Origin: Nyssa sinensis | Lineage: Eukaryota; Streptophyta; Magnoliopsida; Cornales; Nyssaceae | NCBI GenBank assembly: GCA_008638375.1 | Contig: CM018032.1 | Coordinates: 52,633,732 to 52,697,731, forward strand | DNA length: 64,000 nucleotides | Reading direction: 5' to 3' | Part shown: positions 20,743-31,375 of the stretch, piece by piece | Position numbering within the stretch: the first letter of the stretch is position 1 | Layout: every line of letters begins with the position of its first letter | The notes under the pieces: generated by a model | Told to the model about the DNA's origin: nothing | Seen by the model: the letters and a program-made list of their open reading frames with translations, nothing else | The model's database searches: none | Translations under genes and position numbers: made by a program

Positions 20743-21200
20743 TCATAATGACCAAAGGGGGTTATGAATGCAATTTTATATCTATTTAACTCATGAATTT
20801 GGATTTGCCAAAATACACTTTTCATATCAAATTTACTTACTATTAGCTAAGTCTCTTTTGTTTGGAATAGGATACTTGAAACATTCTAAGACCTTGTTTA
20901 ATGGTTTATAATTGATAACCAGACGGGCATCACCGCGTTCTATTTTTGCATTTTTGTTAATATGAAAAGCAGAACATGACCATGGTGATTTAGAGGGTCG
21001 AATTATTTGTTTACTGAGTAACTCACTAATTTCTTTTTGACATAACTCCATTAAAGCTTGACAGATGTTTCGTTCACTGAAGTCTTTGACATAATGGAGA
21101 CGAACGATGTGTTTTTTCCTATGCCAAAAAGCTGTTGGTAACTCTGAGCAAACTTGTTGAAGAATGCATTGTTGAAGGGAAGGGCTAAGTAATTGTTGTT
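20743..21200 (-). pseudogene. viral reverse transcriptase N-terminal part, copy 3 (catalytic box deleted)
   Basis: An open piece at 20833-21051 has LMELCQKEISELLSKQIIRP, SPWSCSAFHINKNAKIERGD and LVINYKPLNKVLECFKYPIP, typical of the finger region of pararetroviral RT. Motif A is damaged near 20825 and the YxDD box is gone through the deletion at 20740. This copy could not make an active polymerase. Confidence 0.8.
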
Positions 21201-21315
21201 CAACGAGTTTAAACTGGATTTCTTCTAGGAGAAACTCAATGTGTGATTTTTTCTTAGAGAGGAGGTTAACTGATTGTCTGATAGAGAGATCCTACAAAGA
21301 TTTGATTTCTCTAGA

Positions 21316-21996
21316 TTAGGGGTTGTGGACAAACTTAAATTTGACTGTTTGGCGTAGGGGTTGTGTGGTTATTCCTTCACTGTCTGTGGTGAAAGGATAT
21401 AACAAACACATAAATGGGTTACCAAGAATAACTGTGTCAAACATATTTTTAACTAAGATGAATGGGGTTTTAAAACAAACATTATCCTGGCACACATGTG
21501 CAGTAGATAACTTATACTGTTCTTGCATTTTACTACCGTTAGCTGATTTTAAACGCTCACGGGTTTTCTCAAAGTATTTAGTGGGAATGATTCCTTCTTG
21601 GATGCAGTTTAGATATGCACCAGAATCAATGAGGGCGATGGTGTCTAACTCAAATTCGTCACAAATTATGACTTTAACTGGGCAATGCCATTTTTGGAAA
21701 TCAATCTTGGTGATTGCTTCTAAAAAGCCTGCTTGATCCTCTAGACTGGTAGAGGGTAATTCTTGAGAAACAGTGATATCATTAGTTGGTCCAATTTCAT
21801 CGTTTGTGGGTGGATGAAGAGGAGTGAAAGGAGGAGGAAGGAGATGACTATCAACCTTATCTTCTAAAGATTGATGCTTTAGTTGCAAAGTATGTACTAA
21901 CTGATTTAACTTGGTGATGTCTTGTTTGGTATGGTTAACTTCACATTGTAAATCCTGGATAGTGACTGGTTTGGGTGGACTAAATCTATCAAACAT
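21316..21996 (-). pseudogene. viral aspartic protease domain, copy 3, 226 open codons
   Basis: The longest protease frame in the window, from MFDRFSPPKPVTIQDLQ through the coiled-coil-like HTLQLKHQSLEDKV and Pro/His spacer to the pepsin-like core FELDTIALIDSGAYLNCIQE, where the catalytic Asp-Ser-Gly is kept but the following Asp seen in copy 1 is Tyr. It continues through TPFILVKNMFDTVILGNPFM to about 21316. A TAA just upstream of the first Met (about 22005) separates it from the coat linker. Confidence 0.82.
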
Positions 21997-22009
21997 TTTG
22001 CTGAATTAA

Positions 22010-24346
22010 GCCGGAGGATTAGTAGGAATGGGTAAAGAAGATTTATTGGTTCCTGTTACTAGTGTTGTTTTGAACTGGTTCAAATATTGGGATTTAACTA
22101 TAGGATCTTCTACGTTATTAATTAATTCAAATAGAAGTTCTTCCTGTTTACTTAATACATTAATTGTTTTGCAACAATTGCTATTGCAACTGTCAACACA
22201 TCCTATCTTAACTAGAGGACTATCTGATTGAGAACATGATTGATAATTTGAAGAATGATCTAACTGGTCAATTTCATTTTCACTATCGTCTGAACTATAG
22301 GATGAAGAACTAGAGGGTTCACTATTTGTGTTTCTTAGTTCTAGTATCCTAAATAACTCTTATTTCTAATCCTGGTTAATTTGGAGGGTGTTGATTAACT
22401 TTTTAACTTTACAATCTGACTGAAAATGTCTGGGTTTACCACATTTAAAGCGTAGATGTAGCTTTGCGGGACGTCTGTTTATTAGTAGAATTTTTCCTTC
22501 TACGGTTTGTCTTATAGTACTTATGTGTATGTTTGTTATTATGCTCACATTGGTGGTGGCTTTTCCTATGTTTATGACTGTGACGGTGTCTGTGACTAGG
22601 ATCATGGTGACTATCCTGATGATGTCTATGTGACCGTCGTTTAGATGGGCGACTGAGGGTAAGCCATATTGAACACGAGAATTGTCGAGTTCATAATTGG
22701 CTCGTTTCTTGTTCCTAGAGGCTTTATTACAGGTTTTCATGTCTATGCACATCCGCGTACCTTCTTTGAGAACTATGCAAATGATATCTCCGTGAAACTG
22801 GGATAATCTATGACACATGTGTCTTTAGTGAGGATTTCTCTAATCTTATGGACAAAAAGATTAGGAAGGCCATTGATGAACTTTTCTTTATAGAATGGAG
22901 AGTTACTGTCGTCTCTAAGCATAACTCTGGAGCAGAAGACATCTGCATACCATTCGAAGTCAGTTACAGTGGGACATCTGAGATTACTTAACTGATTGTG
23001 AATCCTAGCTGTTACATGACTAAGAGTTCCTACGAAGTGTTTAGTAATTGTGTAAATGAGGGTATCGACTCCATCAGGTTGTCCTTGACCTATGGTTTCA
23101 TAAAAAACTGGGTTACCTTCAGGGTCTCGTTTAACTGCATAAATTATAGAGTCTCTGATTTCTTGGGTAAGGTGTTTTCCCCACCAAGTGAGAAGTTTAC
23201 CTGTAAAACCTAAAACTAATAATTTAATGACATCACTTTGTGGACTATTGTTTTTCTCAATGTAAAAATTGGCGGTCATAGCCATATGGCTGAGTTTCTT
23301 CAAGATTTCTTGTTCTGAATGACCATCTATGTTCCATTCATAGAGAAATTTACCTGTAAAACCTAAAACTAATAATTTAACGATATCACTTTGTGGACTA
23401 TTATTTTTCTCAATGTAAAAATTGGCGGTCATAGCCATGTGGCTGAGTTTGTTCAAGATTTCTTGTTCTGAATGACCATCTATGTTCCATTTATAGAGGC
23501 GATCAGAAGCAACTGAGAATTGACTGTGAAGTAGTCTTTCTCATACTGGAGGTCTGAAGGAGTTGGACGACTATATCGGTTATTGGTAATACTGGTAGGG
23601 TTAAATCTGGGATGATGAAATTTATTAACTATAAAACCTTGAAGTTGGTCTTGTAATTGATTTAATTCTTGGTACTGAGTTTGTAATGCGTTTTCATCAT
23701 CAGTTGATGATTCAGAACTGTCTGTAGCTTTCGTTTGGGCTACCACTGTTTTAGAGGAACTGGAAGTTTCAGTTTTAACTGGTATAACTAATTCTTAAAG
23801 CATTTTGTTAACCTGTTCTAAGGCCGTTGTGTCCTTAGGAAGAGGTTTTGAAAGTTTTACTTCGGGTAACCGAATTAAAGGTTTTTCTAACTGGACCGTT
23901 GAAAAGGAAGAAGAGGGTTGGGAATTGTCTATTATCTTCTCAATTTTATCTAACTGATTTCCTATAGTAATTAGACATTGATTGGTGTAGTTGTTCTGTT
24001 CAACTATCCTCCTAGAAGTATCGTCTAAGGGAGGTAGTTTGAAGGGTGAAGCAACTACTTCTTTACCTAGATGTTGAACTATGATTATACCTATGGGTGG
24101 ATGACTAGACTGGACCGAAGATTTGTCTTCCTTAATCCACTTGGTTTTTGTGATAGTGTTACTAGAAGGTTTATTGTAATAGTTTTCTACGTAACTAAAA
24201 AATGGAATGTTTTTACGCTGGACTAGCATAAAGTCTTGCCATTTATTGTAAATATCTAACTTTTGTTCTTTACTGTGACTAGCTCTATATTGTTCTCTTT
24301 TGATCCTATTGGCTTCGGATTCAAATTTAGCTTTTAGAGTTGTCAT
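22010..24346 (-). pseudogene. viral coat protein domain, copy 3, with internal duplication and broken zinc knuckle
   Basis: Minus strand, three main open pieces: 23795-24346 (DIYNKWQDFMLVQRKNIPFF, then NNYTNQCLITIGNQLDKIEK), 23480-23746 and 22773-23456. The last holds a direct duplication of about 155 bp that repeats YEWNIDGHSEQEILKKLSHM and GFTGK. The frame breaks at 23795 by CAA to TAA, and near 22760. In the zinc knuckle (22411-22452) a small deletion removes the first Cys (RFKCGKPRHFQSDC). The rest of the basic His-rich tail is present but frameshifted. Confidence 0.82.
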
Positions 24347-24502
24347 ATCAATGATGAACTCTCTACCAAATGTATTGAGTTCGTGTACTTCCTAGGTCTC
24401 AAAGTCTGTAGGACTCGGAGACGTAACTGATGATTCATCCTCTGGGATGTTGGACTGAGATGTGTAACATGGAGTGTTAATATGAGAATTTAACTTTAGA
24501 CC

Positions 24503-25471
24503 TTAAAGATCTAAGTGTAGATCTCTTCGTTGTCTAGGTATTAACTTTTCAGATCTAGGGATTGAAAGTTCAGATCTTGTGTGACTGAGAGAAGAACTAG
24601 GATTTGGAATCCTAAAGCGTTTTTCATCGAAACTAATCTTAACAGATCCATCCTGGAACTGGTAAATTAGATCGACACTGGTTTCTGTGTGTCTTGGAAT
24701 GGGGTGATTTTCATTTTCAATGATCCATGAAGAAGGAAGGGTAACATCGGACCATTGGATTGAGTTTGGAACCTGGATGTTGGCTCCTTCAGAATATAAC
24801 TGAATAAGAATGATTTTATCCTTAGGACTTTTGTTTACTGCTAAGGCATTTAAATTAGTCTTAAAGCACTTATAATAAATGCGATAGACTATAGTTAACT
24901 GTCTTGTTTCTTCTAGCATGTTAGTGCCAGAGGTTTGAATGTGAAAAGTAAGGGTTTTCAATATATGAGGGTCTTGAAGGCTAACTGTAAAATCTGGGAA
25001 ACAATCAAAAGGAATTGGTCCTTGGTGTAAGGGTGACTCCGTTAATCCTAAGAGACTATCTGGCCAACTGATGTGCCTAGCATCTTGAAGGGCTAAAAGA
25101 ACTGAAGTATTTAATCCTCGACAAATGAGAGGGTTAATACCAACTTGGACTAATCTTATGTGTAGAAAGTGATAACTTTTCCTAATATGGTCACTGATGG
25201 TAGATTGAGTAAGTAACTGACATTTAACTTGATCTTTGTTAAGAGCGTATGTTTGTTCTACAGTCTTACAATTAAGATTACAGGCAAAAGGATTAGAACC
25301 TAACCAATAAGATACTTGGTAGATTTGACTGATAGGAACTTTGGGCATATTCCAGTTTCTAAGTGGTTGACTATCATGGCTTACTTGGTAATCTTCGTTG
25401 TTAACTATGTCTGGGATAGAAGAAAGAGAAGAAGAAGAAGCAGAAGAATTGGATCTGAATAACCTATTCAT
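24503..25471 (-). pseudogene. viral movement protein domain, copy 3, 322 open codons
   Basis: The best preserved viral gene part. It starts at MNRLFRSNSSASSSSLSSIP, then NWNMPKVPISQIYQVSYWLG and the 30K-type core: LHIRLVQVGINPLICRGLNT, VLLALQDARHISWPDSLLGL, FTVSLQDPHILKTLTFHIQT and YRIYYKCFKTNLNALAVNKS. This family moves virus between plant cells through plasmodesmata. It ends at a TAA (24503-24505) where the block-D homologue at about 41030 has CAA, so this stop is a mutation inside a longer polyprotein, not a natural end. A second stop (TAG, near 24395) follows before the coat region. Confidence 0.85.
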
Positions 25472-25850
25472 TTTAGAAATAATTGATTAAATTACACAGA
25501 GTTTTCTTTTCTTTTACTGTTTAAGTGTACTGTTGATTATCTTCTTCCTAAGTGATCATTCTAACATACCTTGACCCAGCCATTAAGGACTTTGATAAGA
25601 CTATTGCCCTAAACGCTCTCTTAGCTCAACGGGACTTACGACGTCTCCTATAGTCTGTGGACTTCTAGGGAGGTGCAGAGTCAGTCTAGGAGGGGAAGAT
25701 AACTAATGGGTACAGATGAACAGGAAAAGAAGAGTAAACTGAGCATAACATAAAGAATTATAACAAAAATGAATAGAATCATTCATTGCCAAATTCACTA
25801 TGTTGTTGATCACTACAGTGTTCGTAAAAGAACGTAGTTTATCTCAACAG
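25472..25850 (-). pseudogene. viral leader, copy 3
   Basis: Leader upstream of the ORF1 ATG at 25471, with the TCTAAAATGAATAGG start context and the TGGACTTCTAGGGAGGTGCA block near 25660-25680. It ends near 25855 at GATCCATTTCTGTTGAG, just short of where the primer site should be; the promoter itself is missing. Confidence 0.68.
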
Positions 25851-25854
25851 AAAT

Positions 25855-26440
25855 GGATCAAGTTAAATGTCAATGACTTACTCAATCTACCATCAGTGAC
25901 TATATTAGGAAAGGTTATCACTTTCTACACATAAGATTAGTCCAAGTTGGTATTAACCCTCTCATTCGTCGAGGATTAAATACATCAGTTCTTTTAGCCC
26001 ATAGAAAAATATGTCAAAAACATTGCTTCTAAACAGATCTTTGCACGATGGCAAGCCATTCTCTCAGTTTTTGATTTTGATATCCAGTATATACCCGTTG
26101 AGGATAACAGTCTCCCTGACTTCCTTGTGAATTTTTGCAGCCTAAAAATGAGCGGGAATAAAGACAAGCAGTTACAACAACAATAAACTCCCTCGGCAGC
26201 CCTCTCTGACCAAATTACAGTTTACCTCGCCCCAGCTATGGCCTTCCAAGCCTTCGCAGTTATAGCTCTGCTCTAGCCAGAATACTTCCCAAGACACACG
26301 AAAACCAATGTCGATCTAATTCAGCAGTTCCAAGATGGATCTGTTAAGATTATTTTCAATGAACAACGCTTTAGGATTCCAAATCCTAATACTTCAGTTC
26401 TTTTAACCCTTCAAGATGCTAGGCACATCAGTTGGATTGA
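25855..26440 (+). pseudogene. mosaic of small viral pieces, plus strand
   Basis: Four fragments are joined within 600 bp: movement-protein residues (TISDYIRKGYHFLHIRLVQV, about 25860-26000), RNase H end and ORF2 start (FDFDIQYIPVEDNSLPDFLV, about 26005-26160, MSGNKD at 26150), an ORF2 Pro/Ser scrap (about 26200-26285), and movement-protein C-terminal and middle pieces in altered order (about 26290-26440). Junctions fall inside codons with no shared motif visible by eye. Confidence 0.72.
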
Positions 26441-27148
26441 CTTTGGAACCTGGATGTTGGCTCCTTCAGAATATGATTGGATAAGAATGATTTTATCCTT
26501 AGGACTTTTGTTTACTGCTAAGGCATTTAAATTAGTCTTAAAACACTTATAATAAATGCGATAGACTATAGTTAACTGTATTGTTCCTTTTAGCATGTTA
26601 GTGTCAGAGGTTTGAATGTAAAGAGTAAGGGTTTTCAAGATATGAGGGTCTTGAAGGCTAACTGTAAAATATGGGAAACAATTAAAATGAACTGGTCATT
26701 GGTGTAAGGGTGACTCCATTAATCCTAAGAGACTATCTGGCCAACTGATGTGCCTAGCATCTCGAAGGGCTAAAAGAACTGAAGTATTTAATCCTCGACA
26801 AATGAGAGGGTTAATACCAACTTGGACTAATCTTATGTGTAGAAAGTGATAACTTTTCCTAATATAGTCACTGATGGTAGATTGAGTAAGTAACTGACAT
26901 TTAACTTGATCTTTGTTAAGAGCGTATGTTTGTTCTACAGTCTTACAATTAAGATTACTGGCAAAAGGATTAGAACCTAACCAATAAGATACTTGGTAGA
27001 TTTGACTGATAGAAACTCTGGGCATATTCCAGTTTCTAAGTGGTTGACTATCATGGCTTACTTGGTAATCTTCGTTGTTAACTATGTCTGGGATAGAAGA
27101 AAGAGAAGAAGAAGAAGCAGAAGAATTGGATCTGAATAACCTATTCAT
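26411..27148 (-). pseudogene. second movement-protein copy, minus strand, truncated
   Basis: From MNRLFRSNSSASSSSLSSIP at 27148, nearly identical to the copy at 25471 (for example VSISQIYQVSYWLGSNPF). A stop after SPLHQ (about 26696) splits it; the rest (LYIQTSDTNMLKGTIQLTIV, VNKSPKDKIILIQSYS) runs to 26440 where the orientation changes. Its leader follows at 27149-27290. Confidence 0.78.
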
Positions 27149-27289
27149 TTTAGAAATAATTGATTAAATTACACAGAGTTTTCTTTTCTTTTACTGTTTA
27201 AGTGTACTGTTGATTATCTTCTTCCTAAGTGATTGTTCTGACATACCTTGACCCAGCCATTAAGGACTTTGATAAGACTATTGCCCAAG

Positions 27290-27890
27290 ACACACGGAAA
27301 CCAGTGTCGATCTAATTCAGCAGTTCCAAGATGGATATGTTAGGATTAGTTTCGATGAACAACGCTTTAGGATTCCAAATCGTAATACTTCAGTTCTTTT
27401 AGCCCTTCGAGATACTAGGCACATTAGTTGGCCAGATAGTCTCTTAGGATGAATGGAGTCACCCTTACCCCAAGGACCAGTTCATTTTGATTGTTTCTTA
27501 GATTTTACAGTTAGCTTTCAAGACCCTCATATTTTGAAAACCCTTACTCTTCACATTCAAACCTTTGACACTAACATGCTAGAAGGAACAAGACAATTAG
27601 CTTTAGTCTATCGCATTTATTATATTAGCTTTCAAGACCTTCATATCTTGAAAACCCTTACTCTTCACATTCAAACCTTTGGCACTAACATGCTAGAAAG
27701 AACAACACAATTTAGCTTTAGTCTATCGCATTTATTATAATTGCTTTAAGACTAATTTAAATGCCTTAACAGTAAACAAAAGTCCTAAGGATAAAACCAT
27801 TCTTATCCAGTCATATTCTGAAGAAGCCAACATCCAGGTTCCAAAGTCAGTCCAATGGTCTGATGTTACCCTCCCTTTTTCATCCATCAT
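27290..27890 (+). pseudogene. movement-protein pieces with a direct duplication, plus strand
   Basis: Plus-strand movement residues: QFQDGYVRISFDEQRFRIPN-type, then VLLALRDTRHISWPDSLLG with a TGA, FDCFLDFTVSFQDPHILKTL, and a second copy of SFQDLHILKTLTLHIQTFG after about 124 bp. The piece then continues with CFKTNLNALTVNKSPKDKTI and ends near QWSDVTLPFSS at about 27885. Confidence 0.75.
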
Positions 27891-27894
27891 TTGA

Positions 27895-28160
27895 AACACT
27901 TTAATTTTCAACACCAAATTTTATAATCATGGTATTTCCCCTCAAAGGTAGAGTAGACGACAAAACACCCCCCCCCCCCAAACTAAATATATTCAAAAAC
28001 ATAATAAAACAAAATAATTATACCAATCAAAATCTTAAAACCATTAGTGATCAATTAACTAGAGTAGAAAATCTAGTTTAAAATGAAGAAGTTACCTCAA
28101 CAAAGTCAGATATAGCACCACCATTCATTCCCTGCAACATTCCTAAACATTTGGCCAAAT
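27895..28160 (+). pseudogene. diverged pararetroviral coat-protein-like relic
   Basis: The plus frame reads NNYTNQNLKTISDQLTRVEN at about 28014-28073, clearly parallel to NNYTNQCLITIGNQLDKIEK of the better preserved coat copies, then a stop and EEVTSTKSDIAPPFIP. The similarity is weaker than between any two copies in the main array, so this is an older or different virus. A run of about 12 C at 27967 precedes it. Confidence 0.5.
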
Positions 28161-28233
28161 AGTTTTCATAAAATACTGTTCTTGAGGCCAGCGTGTACCG
28201 CTTAGGCCAAACAATTTTATAAGACGTTCGACG

Positions 28234-28930
28234 ATGAGTTTATTTAATCGGAGCTTGTCTTCGAGAAGTAGTTTCTTATGAGGCAATATAATAAATAGGG
28301 AAGAACAAGAAATTGAAAGTAGCAATCAAGATAAATTTGATAATTGGACAATACCAAAGGTACCAATCAATCAAATATATAAAAATCAACATTCAATTTC
28401 AAACTAGGCTATCCAATCAAAATTGTAGAAAGAACAATAGAGCTCAAAAATCCTTTTAAAACGTTTAGATTATTAGATAAACAATCTTATAGAAAATAGG
28501 AAAAAATACAATCTCTTGCATATTGGATTAGTTCAAGTTGTAATCAAACTCTTAACTACAATAGGTCTTAATACTATAATAATGATGTGTTTACGTGACT
28601 GTAGACACAATCAAGTAAGCAATATATAAAGAAAGCAAGTAATTGAAATTAGAAATCAAAATAACGTCGGATAATAAGAAAATAATATAAAATTGATAAT
28701 TTGAAACAAAGATTCGACTGATTCAATTTTAAAATAGGCTATTCAATCAAAACTGTAGAAAGAACAATAGAGCTCAAAAATCCTTTTGAAATAGTTAGAT
28801 TATTAGATAAACAATCTTATAGAGCAAAATAAGAAAAAATATAATCTCTTACATATTGGATTAGTCCAAGTTGCGGTACAAACTCTTAACTACAGTAAAC
28901 ACAACCAAGGCATGCAACAGTATATAAAGA
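28234..28930 (+). pseudogene. diverged pararetroviral movement-protein relic, duplicated
   Basis: An ATG at 28234 gives MSLFNRSLSSRSSFL, a stop, then NREEQEIESSNQDKFDNWTI and PKVPINQIYKN. This follows the order of the well preserved movement start (short basic Ser-rich leader, acidic link, NWNMPKVPISQIYQVS). Downstream, LLHIGLVQVVIKLLTTIGLN corresponds to LHIRLVQVGINPLICRGLNT. A second copy of the 28400-28600 part lies at 28720-28925, so the relic is tandemly duplicated with a period of about 315-320 bp. Many stops. Confidence 0.6.
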
Positions 28931-30160
28931 AAACAAGTCATCTGGACAAACTAGTGGTTTCACTTTTCTCAACACCTCATTCTTGCCTACTGGCAGGCAT
29001 AGCAGTTACGAATTAAGAATAAATTACTTTGACTTTAAGAAGACAAGCACACTAAAAAACTTCACTATGCATTATTCATTACTATGGCCGGAGGCGCCTC
29101 CCCAAGGAGAGAGGCCTTTAGCCTATCATACAAAGAAAATTAAAAACTTAGAATAGTGGGAAGGCTGAAGTATCCGTGAGACAGTTCCTCAAGTATGCTT
29201 CAAGAGAATTGTTTTGGGTAGTCCACCAATTTTTCGATGCCTTCTAAACGAAAACAAATGCCCTTGCATAGACGGGCCGATTATGTTATTTTAACTCAAG
29301 CTTTCAAGCACTCTATGATTTGATGAAGGATCAAATCATAGAGTGCATAAATCCTTGTTCTAGAATTTCTCATCTTTTTACTTATCCCTTTAGTAAATGG
29401 CCTACTAATTCAAGTGATCCAGATTCTACTATCAGAGGTTTCAAATTATCTATCACACTCTTCTTACTAGTCAACTCTCAACTGTAATATTAGGTAAAAT
29501 AATTTATATTAATATTAATATTATGAGATTTATTTAAGTATGAATTAATTGAAAACCATGATTTGGGAATTAGTAAGCCGGAAATCACAAGGATTAGTAC
29601 ATAAAAAGAAATTGGGCAAATTAGCGCGGTATGCGAGTAAAACGAACTTAATTAAAAAAAAATTGACAAATATGATATATTCTTGATATAAATGAAACCC
29701 GATGAGATGGGTCAAAAATAAAAATTTACGACACAAAAGGAAGCACACAAAAATTTAAAAAAAAAATCGGGGAGAATACCAAAAGGCTTCTAAAGCAATT
29801 GAAACACAATTTCCAAAATTGACAAATAATATCTGAAATGCCAAATAAGGCATAAGTAGGAAAAATGAGAAATGAGGAAAAATAAGTAGGAAAAATGAGA
29901 AAAAATGAAGCCAAAATGATGGTCAAAGGGTTTGAATCCTAAACCAAAAAGATGAGAGATCTAAAGTCCAAAAAGAATACCAGTTGGACTGTAAGCACTT
30001 TATGTTATATATTTCACAAAATATATATATATATATATAATCTCTAATAAGTCTCAAATGCTGCGTGCTCAAAATTGAGTTGTCAGCATACCATTAGACC
30101 CCCTCCCCCAACACTAATATTTCATACAGTATGTGTGTATATATATATATATATATGACA
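28931..30160. other. AT-rich spacer, possible further diverged repeats
   Basis: No supported gene. A 21-bp direct duplication (AGGAAAAATGAGAAA-type) at about 29858-29905 and TA-rich microsatellites at 30016 and 30130 are the only clear features. Confidence 0.4.
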
Positions 30161-30413
30161 TGTGTGTGTGCTGGGTCGTGACCAACAACCCACCCTTTAC
30201 AGATTAGCGGACCGCAACCATCCGATCCTGCCCTTTCACCGAATCGGACCTGTTCATCAGTATTACTAACATGTAACCATATTATCATCATATATAAACA
30301 TAGCGGAAGAATAAAATGTTACATGTACCTATCAATCTTCTAATACAAAAGTACAGCCTGTAAAATTTCTAAGTCATCACATCGTCCCCAGGACGTGAAT
30401 ACACAAAAGTGAT

Positions 30414-30502
30414 ACAAGACTGTACTACTATTACCGTTACTTGCCAAAAAATGTCCAATCTAGTCGCAGCCTTCTATGGTCTGCTATTCGTGCCAGTCCC
30501 TA

Positions 30503-30536
<34 letters not shown>

Positions 30537-31375
30537 GAATGAGCTAAACTAAGCTCAGTAAGTAAGTCCCCTACTCTGCCATGTGTACAAAAGCTGAAAA
30601 GAAACTGAATAAGAAAGATATGATATCAAATGAAGATCATATGACAATCATAGCTCATCAATGAAGATCAAATGATCAGGAATTATAGCAACAATCATAG
30701 CTCGTCAATGAATATCAAATGATCAGGAATAATAGCAACAATCATAGCTCGTCAATAAATATCAATCGATCAGGAATATGGCTGATAATCAAAAAGCATC
30801 TAATCTGAATAACAATATCATATGCTATAGACAAAAGCTGTCAAATACATGATCTTGGTATGTACTCAAATAAAGCTGAGCAACTGCCTGATCATTCATA
30901 CAAGAACATGATCATACTAGGAATCTCATGGGAGTGCTACAAGACTGTAACCGTTACTTGCCAAAAATGTCCAAGTCTTCTATGGTTTACTATTCGTGTC
31001 AGTCCCTAAAAAATATATATAAATTTGGAATGAGCTAAACTAAGCTCAGTAAGTAAGTCCCCTACTCTGCCATGTGTACAAGAGCTGAAAAGAAACTGAA
31101 TAAGAAGGATATGATATCAAATGAATATCATAAATCATAGCTCGTCAATGAATATCAAATGATCAAGAATAATAGCAACAATCATAGCTCGTCAATAAAT
31201 ATCAACTGATCAAGAATATGGCTGATAATCATAGAGCATCTAATCTAAATAACAATATCATATGCTACAGACAAAAGTTGTCAAATACATGATCTTAGTA
31301 CGTACTCAAATAAAGCTGAGCAACTGCCTGATCATTCAAACAAGAACATGATCATACTAGGAATCTCAATAAATA
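30414..31375. repeat. tandem duplication, period about 491 bp, in the LTR-like DNA
   Basis: The block from CAAGACTGTA through GAGCTAAACTAAGCTCAG to CATGATCATACTAGGAATC occurs twice (30414-30925 and 30938-31368). Aligning GAGCTAAACTAAGC (30541 and 31032) gives a period of 491 bp. The copies differ by substitutions and the length of a TA microsatellite. Confidence 0.8.
30645..30785. repeat. 47-bp minisatellite, three units
   Basis: Units start CAATCATAGCTC at 30645, 30692 and 30739, exactly 47 bp apart. Two related units remain in the second 491-bp copy (about 31133-31220). Confidence 0.8.

Larger units (their letters stand above)
4575..27890. mobile_element. endogenous pararetrovirus array (Caulimoviridae, florendovirus-like), rearranged and decayed
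   Basis: The array holds movement protein, zinc-knuckle coat protein, aspartic protease, reverse transcriptase and RNase H fragments, an unknown ORF2, and intergenic regions with a TATA box and a TGGTATCAGAGCC primer site complementary to plant initiator tRNA-Met, the hallmark of plant pararetroviruses. No integrase is present, which argues against an LTR retrotransposon. Orientation switches repeatedly: minus 4598-7085, plus 7090-9103, minus 9104-16212, plus 16216-18244, minus 18245-25850, then a mosaic to about 27890. The blocks plus 7090 to minus 16212 and plus 16216 to minus 25850 are two versions of one rearranged unit of about 9.1 kb. All genes are broken. Confidence 0.9.

Noticed and set aside
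21323..21736. 137-codon plus-strand open frame across the viral protease region
   Set aside because: It is the antisense shadow of the minus-strand protease; the same antisense frame appears at 13409 and 4598, and it matches no known domain.
27967..27979. C homopolymer as a functional site
   Set aside because: A homopolymer of about 12 C next to decayed viral DNA is more likely mutational or a sequencing error.
30645..30785. Evenly spaced repeats as a CRISPR-like array
   Set aside because: The 47-bp units are contiguous with no unique spacers and the genome is a plant's; it is a minisatellite.
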